Below, in pieces: positions 16,436 through 29,063 of a stretch of 64,000 bases of DNA (the first letter of the stretch is position 1; each line of letters begins with the position of its first letter). The notes below the pieces were generated by a model. The model worked only from the letters and a program-made list of their open reading frames with translations. It was not told the origin of the DNA and ran no database searches. Where the stretch lies: positions 1-64,000 of the forward strand of contig CACJWQ010000005.1 in NCBI GenBank assembly GCA_902597015.1, in the 5' to 3' direction. This stretch comes from an uncultured Alphaproteobacteria bacterium. GTDB lineage: Bacteria; Pseudomonadota; Alphaproteobacteria; HIMB59; GCA-002718135. Made by a program: the position numbers and the translations under genes.

Positions 16436-17140
16436 TTAACCTCCTAAAAAAGACTTTCTAACCTCTTGATTATTTAATAGTTCTTCACCTGTACCTTCTC
16501 TACTATTTTTTCCATTTACTAACACGTACCCTCTATCAGCAATACCAAGTGCTTGTTTTGCATTTTGTTCAACCATTAGTATGCCAACACCAGTTTTACG
16601 AACTTCTATAATTCTTGAAAATAACTCATCCATTACAATTGGAGATACTCCTGCAGTTGGTTCATCTAACATCAAAATTTTAGGTTGAGTCATAAGAGCT
16701 CTACCAAAAGCTACTTGTTGTCTTTGACCACCAGATAATTCTCCTGCACTTTGATTTCTTTTTTCTTTTAAAATAGGAAAAAGATCATAAACATCATTAA
16801 TGGTATGAATAATATCATCATCTCTTAAAAATCCTCCCATTTCTAAATTTTCTTCTACTGTCATACCAGTAAACACATTGTTTGTTTGAGGAACAAATGC
16901 CAATCCTAAATTAATTCTATTTTGAGGTAGCATTGAAGAAATTTCTTCATTTGAGTATTCAACAGAACCTGATGTTAAACTTAACATACCAAGCAATGCT
17001 TTCATTGCTGTTGATTTACCTGCTCCATTTGGGCCAACTATAACAACAATTTCACCTTCATTTACTTCTAAATTGATATCTTTAATAATATCGACCCCTC
17101 CATATCCAGCTGTTAAATCTTTACCAATTAAATTATTCAT
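16436..17140 (-). CDS. livF: Branched-chain amino-acid ABC transporter ATPase LivF
   Basis: A 234-residue ABC ATPase. The Walker A GPNGAGKST (about residues 37-45), Q-loop VPQTNNVFTGMTV near 87, signature LSGGQRQQVAFGRAL near 136 and Walker B KILMLDEPTAGV near 155 are complete, and the C-terminal switch histidine position reads MVEQNAKQAL, where LivF proteins usually have Gln-Asn. The last residues SFLGG and their codons double as the ribosome binding site of livH. It pairs with LivG to energise the transporter. Confidence 0.95.
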   Translation of the reverse strand: MNNLIGKDLTAGYGGVDIIKDINLEVNEGEIVVIVGPNGAGKSTAMKALLGMLSLTSGSVEYSNEEISSMLPQNRINLGLAFVPQTNNVFTGMTVEENLEMGGFLRDDDIIHTINDVYDLFPILKEKRNQSAGELSGGQRQQVAFGRALMTQPKILMLDEPTAGVSPIVMDELFSRIIEVRKTGVGILMVEQNAKQALGIADRGYVLVNGKNSREGTGEELLNNQEVRKSFLGG

Positions 17141-17146
17141 AAAATT

Positions 17147-17914
17147 CTAGTTCTTATTAATACCTTTTCCTAAATAAGCTTCTATAACCGTGTCGTTATT
17201 TTTAACCTCATTAAAATTTCCTTTAAATAAAACAGAACCTTCCGCCATAACAATTACAGGATCACAAATTTTTTCTATGAGTTCCATATCATGTTCAATT
17301 ACAAAAAACGTATAATTCTTTTCTTTATTTAATCTTAATATTGCATCTGTTATTTCATTAAGAAGTGTTCTATTAACTCCAGCTCCTACTTCATCAAGTA
17401 AAACAATTTGAGGATCAACCATCATGGTTCTCCCTAACTCAAGTAGTTTTTTTTGACCACCAGATAAGTTGCCTGCAAGTTCTTGAGTTAAGTGACTTAA
17501 ATTTAAAAAATTTATTACTTCGATAGCTTTTTGTCTTATTTCTTCTTCTTGTTGTTTTACTTTAGCATTACTTAATAAAGCATATGATAATTTTTCACCA
17601 AATTGATTTGGTGGTACCATCATTAAATTTTCAAGAACAGTTAATGTTGAAAATTCATGGGCAATTTGAAAAGTTCTTAGAACTCCTTTAGCAAATAATT
17701 CGTGAGGCTTTAAAAAAGAAATATCTTCATTATTAAGAATTATATTTCCCTCATCTGGATCATATAATCCTGCAATAGTATTGAATAATGTTGTTTTTCC
17801 TGCTCCATTTGGACCTATTAAACCTGTAATTGAACCCATTTCAACTTTTATTGATGCGTTATGAACTGCCTTTAATCCTCCAAAAAATTTATTAACATTA
17901 TTAATTTCAAGCAT
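17147..17914 (-). CDS. livG: Branched-chain amino-acid ABC transporter ATPase LivG
   Basis: A 255-residue ABC ATPase of the LivG type: MLEINNVNKFFGGLKAV start, Walker A GPNGAGKTT near residue 34, the LivG-typical RTFQIAHEFSTLTVLENLM Q-loop near 85, signature LSGGQKKLLELGR near 149, Walker B IVLLDEVGAGV near 171 and switch-histidine segment FFVIEHDMELI near 203. It is the first liv gene and overlaps the end of rodA by eight bases, so the permease operon follows the elongasome genes without a break. The glutamate of Walker B is followed by Val rather than Pro, a mild variant also seen in some LivG proteins. Confidence 0.95.
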   Translation of the reverse strand: MLEINNVNKFFGGLKAVHNASIKVEMGSITGLIGPNGAGKTTLFNTIAGLYDPDEGNIILNNEDISFLKPHELFAKGVLRTFQIAHEFSTLTVLENLMMVPPNQFGEKLSYALLSNAKVKQQEEEIRQKAIEVINFLNLSHLTQELAGNLSGGQKKLLELGRTMMVDPQIVLLDEVGAGVNRTLLNEITDAILRLNKEKNYTFFVIEHDMELIEKICDPVIVMAEGSVLFKGNFNEVKNNDTVIEAYLGKGINKN

Positions 17915-19004
17915 TATATAATTTTTTCAAATTTCCATTTAATTCTGCATTAAGAACTAGTCCTATAGATATAATTATTGCAAGCATTGCTGACCCTCCA
18001 TAAGAAACTAAAGGTAATGGAATTCCAACAACAGGCATTAATCCAGATACCATAGATATGTTCATTATGACATATATAAATAAATTGCTGCCAACACCTA
18101 TAGAAAGAATTCTACCAAAAATATGATTTGATTTAATACTTATATAAAAACAAACTGATATTAATAATAGAAATAGTAAAATTATAAACATAGTGCCAAT
18201 AAAACCAAATTCTTCTCCAATTAATGTAAAGATAAAATCAGTTTGTTTTTCAGGTAAATACTGCAGATAAGCTTGAGAACCCTCTAAAAAACCTTTGCCA
18301 GTTAGACCGCCTGAACCTAAAGCAATTTTGGATTGTATGAGTTGATATCCTCTTCCAAGAGCATCTGCTTCAGGATTTAAAAAAGAGAAAATTCTATCTT
18401 TTTGATATGGTTGTAACGAATTTAATGACAAAGGAATTGATAAAATTAGGACAAAAAATCCTAATACAAACTTCCAAATTCTTATGCCACTTGCAAATAG
18501 AATCAAAATTCCAAGCATTGCTATACTTAATGCAGTGCCAAGATCCGGCTGTATTACGACTAAAGCAAAGGGTAAAAATAAAATTAATATTGGAAAAAAT
18601 AAATTTTTTATTCGCTTAATTTCATCAAATTTTAAATCATGATAAAATCTTGCTAGCGCTAGTATTATAGTTATTTTTATTAATTCTGAAGGTTGAATGC
18701 TAAATCCAAATAGATTTATCCATCTAGTTGCACCTTTACCAAAAACACCAATTAATTCGACTGATAGTAAAAGTAATAATGATAAAACAAAAAAGATATA
18801 AGCAAATTGATAAATATACTTGATATTTATTAAGGCTAGAACAATTGCTAAAAAAATAAAAACTAGTAATCTAATTAAATGTCTTGATGCCCAAGGACTG
18901 TATGATCCTCCCGCAGCTGAATATAAACCTGCTGCGCCAATAAATGAGATCAATATTACTAAAAAAATCAATAAATAATTTAAGTTTTGAATTTTATTTA
19001 ACAT
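17907..19004 (-). CDS. rodA: Peptidoglycan polymerase RodA
   Basis: A 365-residue SEDS-family glycosyltransferase that polymerises lipid II along the lateral wall with PBP2. About ten transmembrane helices are visible. Family motifs include GKGATRWINLFGFSIQPSELIKI near residue 89, VVIQPDLGTALS near 149, GKGFLEGSQAYLQYLPEKQTDFIF near 236 (with the catalytic-loop aspartate) and GIPLPLVSYGGSAM near 325. It starts at the base where mrdA ends. Together with mreBCD and mrdA it forms a complete elongasome operon. Confidence 0.96.
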   Translation of the reverse strand: MLNKIQNLNYLLIFLVILISFIGAAGLYSAAGGSYSPWASRHLIRLLVFIFLAIVLALINIKYIYQFAYIFFVLSLLLLLSVELIGVFGKGATRWINLFGFSIQPSELIKITIILALARFYHDLKFDEIKRIKNLFFPILILFLPFALVVIQPDLGTALSIAMLGILILFASGIRIWKFVLGFFVLILSIPLSLNSLQPYQKDRIFSFLNPEADALGRGYQLIQSKIALGSGGLTGKGFLEGSQAYLQYLPEKQTDFIFTLIGEEFGFIGTMFIILLFLLLISVCFYISIKSNHIFGRILSIGVGSNLFIYVIMNISMVSGLMPVVGIPLPLVSYGGSAMLAIIISIGLVLNAELNGNLKKLYNA

Positions 19005-20806
19005 TAAATTTCTAAATTTTTCGTAAATTGAAAAATTTCTTTTGCTATAGGAGCTGCAGTTGAAGCACCTGAGCCTCCATGTTCAATAACAACTGAAACA
19101 GCATATTTAGGATTTTCAACTGGCATATATCCAACAAATAGAGCGTGATCTCTTTTTTTCCATTCTACTTCTTTTTTCCTAAAATCTTCACTTTCTCTTT
19201 CGGCCACAGTTATTCTTCTAACTTGAGAGGTGCCTGTCTTACCGGCAAAAGGTGCAGACTCAGATCTCGAATTATAAGCAGTACCTTTACTTTCATTAAC
19301 TACTTTAAACATCGAACTTTTAATAATTTTAATTGCATCTTGGTATTTTTCTAATTTATTAAATTCAATTTCATTATTTTGTTTTATAATGTTTGGTTTT
19401 ATATTTTTTCCATTAGAGGCAATAATAGAAGTCATTACAGCAAGTTGTAATGGATTAGTTAAAACAAAACCTTGTCCAATTGCTGAGATTAGAGTTTCTC
19501 CAGGATACCAACTTTCATCGTATTTTTTCTTTTTCCAATCCCGCGAAGGGATAATTCCTTTTTTTTGATTAGGTAAAGGTAGATCATATATTTTGCCTAA
19601 ACCAAAATCTTCAGCAACTCTAGCAATTTTATCTATCCCTATTTTTTTTGATATTTCATAAAAGAATACATCACATGATTCTTTAATAGCATTACTAACG
19701 TTCATCCCTCCATGACCATTATTTTTCCAGCAATGATAAAGTCTATCTCCTAAATTAATTTTTCCACTACAAAAATGTTTCGTATTTGTATCAATAATCC
19801 CATGAACTAATCCAGCTATGGCAACTACCATTTTAAAAGTTGAGCCTGGAGCGTACAAACCCTGAATACATCTATAAGTAAGTGGTGAGAGCTCATTCTC
19901 TAAAATTGAATCCCAATATTCTTTATTTGGTTTCTGTATAATTTTATTAGGATTATAAGATGGGGTAGAAGCCATACATAAAATATTTCCATTATTAATA
20001 TCCATAAGTACAGCTGATCCTGCCTTATGTTCTTTTAGTAAGTTTAAAGCATATTGTTGAATTCTTAGATCAATTGTAATTTGAATATCATTTCCTTTTT
20101 GACTATCTTGTCTAGATATTTCACGAATCACTCTTCCATAAGAATTTACTTCAATCTCTCTTTGTCCTGATTTACCGATTAGATTGGGATTAAAACTTTT
20201 TTCAATACCATCTTTTCCTATTTCTAAATTAGGCATATTTGCAATAAATGGTAATTCAACTTCTTCTCGATTGGGTTTATTTGTATAACCGATTAAATGT
20301 GAAACAATATTATCAAAGTGGTAGGTTCTCATATAATCTTGAGAAATAAATATACCCTCAATATTGAGTTTATTAGCTTCTATTTTTTCAAGCTCTGACC
20401 AATTTATGTTTTCTAAAACTTTTATTTTTTCAAATTTTCTTACTTGTTTAGATAAATCTATTATTTTTCTTCTATCACTAAAATCTATTTTTATAATTTG
20501 GTTTAATTTGTTTAAAGATTTATTGATATTATTTGTATTTTCAGGAATTATATATACATCAAAAACTTTAATATTAGATGCTAAAACCTGGTTATTAGTG
20601 TCATAAATTTTACCCCTAACAGGGTATATAATTTCAATGTCTATTTGGTTATTTTTTGAGAGAGTTTTATATTTTTGCGAATTTTTTATTTGAATATTAT
20701 ATAATCTCCAACCTACAATACCAAAAAAAGAAACTTTTAGTAAATACAATAAAAAAGTTCTTCTATTTAGAACTGAATATTGTTTTTTATCATCTGAATA
20801 AAACAT
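19004..20806 (-). CDS. mrdA: Penicillin-binding protein 2
   Basis: A 600-residue class B penicillin-binding protein, the transpeptidase partner of RodA in cell elongation. One N-terminal membrane anchor (about 16-34), then the PBP dimerisation region with PVRGKIYD near residue 62, then the transpeptidase domain: SxxK in YAPGSTFKMV (S322, K325), SxN-equivalent S-C-D in IKESCDVFFYEIS near 377, and KTG in FAGKTGTSQVRR near 525. The S-C-D form is normal for PBP2. The gene lies end-to-start with mreD and overlaps rodA by one base. Confidence 0.96.
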   Translation of the reverse strand: MFYSDDKKQYSVLNRRTFLLYLLKVSFFGIVGWRLYNIQIKNSQKYKTLSKNNQIDIEIIYPVRGKIYDTNNQVLASNIKVFDVYIIPENTNNINKSLNKLNQIIKIDFSDRRKIIDLSKQVRKFEKIKVLENINWSELEKIEANKLNIEGIFISQDYMRTYHFDNIVSHLIGYTNKPNREEVELPFIANMPNLEIGKDGIEKSFNPNLIGKSGQREIEVNSYGRVIREISRQDSQKGNDIQITIDLRIQQYALNLLKEHKAGSAVLMDINNGNILCMASTPSYNPNKIIQKPNKEYWDSILENELSPLTYRCIQGLYAPGSTFKMVVAIAGLVHGIIDTNTKHFCSGKINLGDRLYHCWKNNGHGGMNVSNAIKESCDVFFYEISKKIGIDKIARVAEDFGLGKIYDLPLPNQKKGIIPSRDWKKKKYDESWYPGETLISAIGQGFVLTNPLQLAVMTSIIASNGKNIKPNIIKQNNEIEFNKLEKYQDAIKIIKSSMFKVVNESKGTAYNSRSESAPFAGKTGTSQVRRITVAERESEDFRKKEVEWKKRDHALFVGYMPVENPKYAVSVVIEHGGSGASTAAPIAKEIFQFTKNLEI

Positions 20807-21292
20807 TTACTTATCTAATTTAGTAAACAAAAATACAGTAGGAACGAATATAATTAAAGAGATTAAAAAAAAATTGAAAAGAGAGTTCATATTAAATTTA
20901 TAATTGTGTATTAAATTAGCTAAAATCTGTTCAATTAGAAGTAAAATAATTAAAGTTATAAAATACATAAATATGATTTGATATGAAGATAATCTAATTA
21001 AATATTTTTTTAGAAATAAAAATAATAATAAAAGAGATAAAAAAGTAATTAGATGGGCTCCAATATTATTAAATAATAATATATCAAACAAAATTCCATA
21101 TATAAGAGCTACAAAATAAAGGTAATAATGGTAATGATAAAAAATTAGATAAATAAAAGTTAAATGAAATAAAATATAAAATGCATTATTGAGATTAGGA
21201 AATAAGATAAAGGAATTCACAGATATTGAGAAACTTATCATTAAAATGATGTTTAGTTTAGAAGAGGAGTTAAGAAATTTGGAAAACTCCAT
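20807..21292 (-). CDS. mreD: Rod shape-determining protein MreD
   Basis: A 161-residue hydrophobic protein with about five transmembrane segments. Sequence conservation in MreD is low; the assignment rests on size, topology, a GILFDILLFNNIGAHLITF segment near residue 65 that fits the MreD core G-x-x-x-D pattern, and its position between mreC and mrdA. MreD connects MreC to the membrane elongation complex. It overlaps mreC by one base and is immediately followed by mrdA. Confidence 0.88.
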   Translation of the reverse strand: MEFSKFLNSSSKLNIILMISFSISVNSFILFPNLNNAFYILFHLTFIYLIFYHYHYYLYFVALIYGILFDILLFNNIGAHLITFLSLLLLFLFLKKYLIRLSSYQIIFMYFITLIILLLIEQILANLIHNYKFNMNSLFNFFLISLIIFVPTVFLFTKLDK

Positions 21293-22113
21293 TATTTTGA
21301 TATAACTATTTGTACGTAATCAATATTTTCAAAATCAACAAATGGCAAAACAAAAAATCTGTTTTTTTCAACTCTAGCTACTTTTCCAACCAATAGATCT
21401 ACGGGAAAGATTTGAGCTGTACCACTTGTAACTACAATATCTCCCAATCTTGGCATTTTATTTTCTTTCACAAAAGAGCTTACTAGATATTTTCCATCTC
21501 CATTTCCAGTAAGTAATGAAAAAATTTCATCAGATATTGATTTTACAGAAATAGATAAATTTGGATCAGTTAATAATATTACTCTAGAATTTTTAGCAGA
21601 TGTATCAATTACTTTTCCTATTAATCCCCTTTCATTAATAGCCGACATATTTTTCTTAATTTTATCTTCGTAACCAGCATTTAAGTTTATTAACTTACTG
21701 TAAATTGTATCATTCCTATTAACAAGAGAAGCTGTTTTAACTAAAGTTAAATTATTATCAGTAGCATTTAACAACTTTTTTAAAACTCTATTCTCTCTTG
21801 AATTTTGTATTGCTAATGTTTGCCATTTTTTTAGACGTATAATTTCTTCTTGAAGAATTTTATTTTCAAATTTTAAGCTTCTAAACTGGTTGTATTCTTC
21901 AACAAAATTTGAAAAGACATTTAAAGGTGCTGAAATAACTCTAGTAATTGGAACTATAACTGAGCTAGATATATTTTTTATCCCATTAATAATAAACAAA
22001 TCTGATTTTGAAAAAAAGACTAAAAGAAAAGATAATGTAACAACAGAAACAATTGTAAAATTTTTTATATAAGTTGAAATTTGAAAAACTTTTATTCTAA
22101 ATTTTAGTGCCAT
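21292..22113 (-). CDS. mreC: Rod shape-determining protein MreC
   Basis: A 273-residue bitopic protein. One N-terminal membrane helix (about 17-37) is followed by a coiled-coil stretch (about 65-105, with KFENKILQEEIIRLKKWQ) and a beta-rich periplasmic domain carrying NERGLIGKVIDTSAKNSRVILLTDPNLSISV near 150-180 and the C-terminal GDIVVTSGTAQIFPVDLLVGKV, both characteristic. MreC scaffolds PBP2 and RodA. The C-terminal domain ends soon after the core, so there is no long proline-rich tail as in some alphaproteobacteria. Confidence 0.94.
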   Translation of the reverse strand: MALKFRIKVFQISTYIKNFTIVSVVTLSFLLVFFSKSDLFIINGIKNISSSVIVPITRVISAPLNVFSNFVEEYNQFRSLKFENKILQEEIIRLKKWQTLAIQNSRENRVLKKLLNATDNNLTLVKTASLVNRNDTIYSKLINLNAGYEDKIKKNMSAINERGLIGKVIDTSAKNSRVILLTDPNLSISVKSISDEIFSLLTGNGDGKYLVSSFVKENKMPRLGDIVVTSGTAQIFPVDLLVGKVARVEKNRFFVLPFVDFENIDYVQIVISK

Positions 22114-22121
22114 TTTAATTT

Positions 22122-23165
<1,044 letters not shown>

Positions 23166-24722
23166 CTAAACTCCTTCTATTTTTAAATTTGCTGCATTTT
23201 CTTTAATTGATTTTGTTTTTTTAAAGATCAATCTGTTTAATGCATTAATATAAGCTTTTGCAGACGCAACAATAATATCTGGGTCACTTCCTTTTGCCTG
23301 TGATGATAAATTATCATCTTCAAGTCTGACAGTTACCTCTCCCTGTGCATCAGTTCCAGCTGTAATTGCATTTACTTGGTAAAGTTTAAGTTTAAATTCA
23401 GTATTAGTAAGTTTTTTTATGGCGTTAAATGTGGCATCAACAGGACCATTACCATTAATATTAGTATTTTCCACTTTATCGTTTATTTCAATCTTTAATT
23501 TAGCTTCAGCTTTTTCAACAGATCCAGCATTTACTTCTAATGATACAAATTTAATGTGTTCATCGTATGACGAAGTTCTATCCTCTGCTAATGCAATTAA
23601 ATCTTCTTCAAATATTTCTTTTTTCTTATCAGCTAAATCTTTAAATCTTCCAAATAATTCCATTAAAGCATTATCACCAACTTCATAACCAAGTTCTTTT
23701 AACTTTTCTGAAAAAGCATGTTTACCTGAATGTTTTCCAAGAACTAGTGAAGATTTGTTAAGTCCTATTGATTCAGGTGTCATAATTTCATACGTACCAG
23801 CATGTTTGAGCATACCATCTTGATGTATTCCTGCTTCATGAGCAAAAGCATTTGCACCAACTATAGCTTTATTTGGTTGAACTGGAAAACCTGTTATTGA
23901 TGATACCAATCTAGAAGCTTTCATAATAGATTCTGTTTTAATATCTGTATGAAAAGGCATTAGGTCTTTTTTTACTTTTAAAGTCATGACAATTTCTTCT
24001 AATGATGAATTTCCAGCTCTTTCACCCATACCATTAATTGTACACTCAACTTGTCTAGCACCTTCTTTAATAGCAGCAACATTATTTGCTGTCGCTAAAC
24101 CCAAATCATTATGTGTGTGAGTAGAAAGAATTGCTTTATCAATATTTGGAACATTATTTTTAACATTTTTAAAAATTTTACCAAACTCTTCTGGTAATGT
24201 ATAACCAACAGTATCAGGGATATTAATAGTCGAAGCACCAGAGTTAATAGCAAGTTCGATACATTTATATAAAAATTCTAACTCTGATCTTCCACCATCT
24301 TCACAACTCCACTCAATGTTATCACATAGATTTCTTGCATGAGAGACTGTCTTTTGAATAGCCTCTAAAACTTCATCTTCAGTTTTCTTTAATTTATATT
24401 TCATATGAAGAGGACTTGTTGCAATAAAAGTATGAATTCTTGGAGAATTTGCATGTTGAACTGCTTCCCAAGCACGATCAATATCTTTAAAACTTGCTCT
24501 TGCTAATCCTGCTATCGTTGAATTTTTTACCTGTTTACTAACTTCAGAAACAGCTTCAAAATCTCCATTAGAAGCAATTGGAAACCCTGCTTCAATAATA
24601 TCAACCTTCATAGAGTCAAGCACTTCAGCTATTTGAAGTTTTTCATCTAAATTCATTGATGCTCCTGGAGACTGCTCTCCGTCTCGAAGTGTTGTATCAA
24701 AAATGTAAATTTTTTCAGTCAT
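23166..24722 (-). CDS. leuA: 2-Isopropylmalate synthase
   Basis: A 518-residue LeuA that condenses acetyl-CoA with 2-oxoisovalerate, the first committed step of leucine synthesis. FDTTLRDGEQSPGASM (about residues 8-23) is the catalytic signature, THTHNDLGLATANNVAAI near 200 carries the metal-binding histidines, and the second signature INGMGERAGNSSLEEIVM follows near 230. The C-terminal third (about 390-518) is the leucine-binding regulatory domain, with NAITAGTDAQGEVTVRL near 460, so feedback control is likely retained. A TATAAT sequence at 24735-24730 lies only eight bases before the ATG, which would give a nearly leaderless transcript if used. Confidence 0.97.
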   Translation of the reverse strand: MTEKIYIFDTTLRDGEQSPGASMNLDEKLQIAEVLDSMKVDIIEAGFPIASNGDFEAVSEVSKQVKNSTIAGLARASFKDIDRAWEAVQHANSPRIHTFIATSPLHMKYKLKKTEDEVLEAIQKTVSHARNLCDNIEWSCEDGGRSELEFLYKCIELAINSGASTINIPDTVGYTLPEEFGKIFKNVKNNVPNIDKAILSTHTHNDLGLATANNVAAIKEGARQVECTINGMGERAGNSSLEEIVMTLKVKKDLMPFHTDIKTESIMKASRLVSSITGFPVQPNKAIVGANAFAHEAGIHQDGMLKHAGTYEIMTPESIGLNKSSLVLGKHSGKHAFSEKLKELGYEVGDNALMELFGRFKDLADKKKEIFEEDLIALAEDRTSSYDEHIKFVSLEVNAGSVEKAEAKLKIEINDKVENTNINGNGPVDATFNAIKKLTNTEFKLKLYQVNAITAGTDAQGEVTVRLEDDNLSSQAKGSDPDIIVASAKAYINALNRLIFKKTKSIKENAANLKIEGV

Positions 24723-24764
24723 TTATTCAATTATACACTAATAAAAATTTTATTAAACTTTCAT

Positions 24765-26325
<1,561 letters not shown>

Positions 26326-26326
<1 letters not shown>

Positions 26327-28092
26327 TAAACTAAAATTTTTCCTTTTTCTGCTGATTTTTTATCTTGTTTTTGATCTTTACTTAACATCATTTCATTATG
26401 AGCAGATCCACTTTGAATCATTGGAAAGCAATTCTCTTCTTTAGTAACCCAAATATCAGCAATAACTGTGTTTTTTGTTTCAATCATTTGCGTTATTACA
26501 TCATCAAGTTCATCAGTCGTCTTTGCTCTTAAACCAACAGCTTTATAACTCTCAGCTAACTTTACAAAATCAGGTAAACTATCAGTATAACTTTCGGAAT
26601 ATCTTCCACCATGTAAAAGTTCTTGCCACTGTCTTACCATTCCCATGTATTCATTGTTTAAAATAAATATTTTTACAGGTAATCTATATTGAACAGCTGT
26701 GCTCATCTCTTGAATGTTCATGAGTATGGAGGCATCTCCCGCTATATCGACTACTAAGGCATCTGGGTGTCCAACCTGAGCTCCAATTGCAGCAGGAAAT
26801 CCGTACCCCATAGTTCCCAAACCACCTGATGTAAGCCATCTATTTGGTTCTTCAAATTTATAAAATTGAGCAGCCCACATTTGATGCTGGCCCACTTCAG
26901 TCGTAATAAAAGTTTTTGTATTTTTTGTTAACTCATATAGTCTTTGAACTGCATACTGAGGCTTGATCTGTTTACCTTTATTATTGTAGTTTAAACAATC
27001 TACTTCTTTCCATTTATTAATTTTATCCCACCACAATTTCAGTGAATCAGTATCTATTTTATATTTTTTGTCTTTCCAAATCGAAATCATTTTTTCGACA
27101 ACTTGTTTAACGTCACCTATTATTGGCACATCAACATTTATTGTTTTGTTGATATTACTTTCATCAATATCTATATGAATTTTTTTTGAGTTAGGTGAGA
27201 AAGCATCAAGTCTTCCAGTAACCCTATCATCAAACCTTGCTCCAATATTAATCATAACATCACATTCATGCATAGCCATATTGGCTTCATACATTCCATG
27301 CATACCAAGCATGCCAAGTGAGTTTTTATCTGATGAACCTACTACACCAAGACCCATTAATGTCATTGTAACTGGTGATCCAACCATATTTATAAATTCT
27401 CTAACTAATTTTGAAGCCTTTGGACCGGAGTTAATACATCCACCACCAATATAAAAAATTGGTCTTTTTGCTTTAGAAATTAATTCTACTGCTTCCTCAA
27501 TTTTATTTTTTTCAAAATCTGGACTTGGTTCAAATAATCTATGAGAAGGAATAATAATTTTATTTTTTTCTTCATAAGTTCCTGATGCAAATTGAACATC
27601 TTTTGGTATGTCAATTAATACAGGTCCTGGTCTTCCATTTTGAGCAATGGTAAATGCCTCATGAAATACGGAAGATAATTTATTAACATCTTTAACTAAA
27701 TAATTATGTTTAGTACAAGGTCTGGTTATACCTGTTGTGTCACATTCTTGAAATGCATCACTGCCAATTAAGTGTTGTGGTACCTGTCCAGTTATACATA
27801 CGATAGGTACACTATCCATCATAGCATCAGTTAAACCAGTTACAACATTTGTTGCACCAGGTCCTGACGTTACAAGAACTACTCCAGTTTTACCAGTAGA
27901 CCTAGCATAACCTTCAGCTGCATGAATTGCACCACCTTCTTGTCTTACTAAAACGTGCTTAATTGAATTCTGTTTAAATAAAGTATCATATATGGGTAAT
28001 ACTGCTCCGCCAGGATATCCAAATACAACTTCTACGCCTTGTTCAGCTAAGCTTTTTAAGACAATTTCAGCGCCTGTAATTTCATTATTCAT
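26326..28092 (-). CDS. ilvI: Acetolactate synthase large subunit
   Basis: A 588-residue thiamine-diphosphate enzyme making acetolactate and acetohydroxybutyrate, the first step of branched-chain amino-acid synthesis. Visible features: VVFGYPGGAVLPIYD near residue 20, the catalytic glutamate region VLVRQEGGAIHAAEGYAR near 47, TSGPGATN near 77, and the cofactor motif DIAGDASILMNIQE near 445 ending in NNEYMGMVRQWQ. A Met-Gly-Tyr-Gly-Phe-Pro-Ala-Ala stretch near 425 is also standard. It lies 47 bases after miaA. No leader peptide rich in Ile, Val or Leu was found in that gap, so classical attenuation is not evident. Confidence 0.97.
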
Positions 28093-28139
28093 TGACTTTA
28101 GCTCATAGGCTGTGGATAAAATAAAATCAATAAATTAGT

Positions 28140-29063
28140 TTAAATTTGGTCTAAATTAATGGATTTTATGTCAATTTCGTCCGGAAATTGATCAAATTTT
28201 TTAAAAATATTAAGATTTGAAGATCTCCACCAAGTGTGTTGTCTTTTTACATAGTTTCTTGTGACCTGCTGAATTTTAGAAATACATTCTTCAATTGATA
28301 CTTCGTGATTAAGATAAGATTGAATTTCAGGAACTCCGTGAGCTTTCATTATTGGTAAACTATTATTATAATTTAATTTGAGCAAATTTTCGACTTCATC
28401 TATCGCACCATCTTCAATCATTAGATGAGTTCTATGATCTACTCTTTTATAATTTTCTTTTCTTTCAGGAAGAAATAATAAAATTTTATAATCTCCTAAA
28501 TTAATTAATTTTTTATTTTTATTTTGTTTCCAGTCACTAAATTTTTTCTTAGTAAAAAAATTTACTTCCCAAATTCTTCTTATTCTTTGAATATCATTGG
28601 ATGAAATATTTTTCATTGCATCAACATCTTGTTCTTTAACTAAATTAAAAAAATTTTCCTTACCAATTTTTAAAATCATTTTTTCTGATTCTTTTTTTAC
28701 TTTTTCTGGAATAAATGGAATTGAAACTATTCCATTAATTAAAGATTCTATGTAAAGACCTGTACCTCCAACTAAAATAGGAGTTATGTTTTTATCAACC
28801 AAATAATTAATTTTTGTTGATGCTTCCTCACACCATTTTTGTACATTAAATCTAATATCGCCTTTTACAAACCCATAAAGATGATGATTTATTTTTTTTT
28901 GATCATTTATTGTAGGTCTAGCTGTTAAGATACTTAACTCTTTATAAATCTGCATACTATCTGCATTTATAATCTCACCATTTAGTTTTTTAGCTAAGCT
29001 TAAAGCAAATTTTGATTTTCCTGATGCAGTTGGCCCTAATACAAAATAGATTTGAGTTTTCAA
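28140..29063 (-). CDS. miaA: tRNA dimethylallyltransferase
   Basis: A 307-residue MiaA that adds the dimethylallyl group to adenosine 37 of tRNAs reading UNN codons. The P-loop GPTASGKSKFAL (about residues 10-21), INADSMQIYKELSILTARP near 36, YLVDKNITPILVGGTGLYIESLI near 90 and the C-terminal TRNYVKRQHTWWR near 262 are all family markers. It overlaps degP by four bases (ATGA). The degP-miaA-ilvI order is common in alphaproteobacteria, often with serB between degP and miaA; no serB is present here. Confidence 0.96.
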   Translation of the reverse strand: MKTQIYFVLGPTASGKSKFALSLAKKLNGEIINADSMQIYKELSILTARPTINDQKKINHHLYGFVKGDIRFNVQKWCEEASTKINYLVDKNITPILVGGTGLYIESLINGIVSIPFIPEKVKKESEKMILKIGKENFFNLVKEQDVDAMKNISSNDIQRIRRIWEVNFFTKKKFSDWKQNKNKKLINLGDYKILLFLPERKENYKRVDHRTHLMIEDGAIDEVENLLKLNYNNSLPIMKAHGVPEIQSYLNHEVSIEECISKIQQVTRNYVKRQHTWWRSSNLNIFKKFDQFPDEIDIKSINLDQI

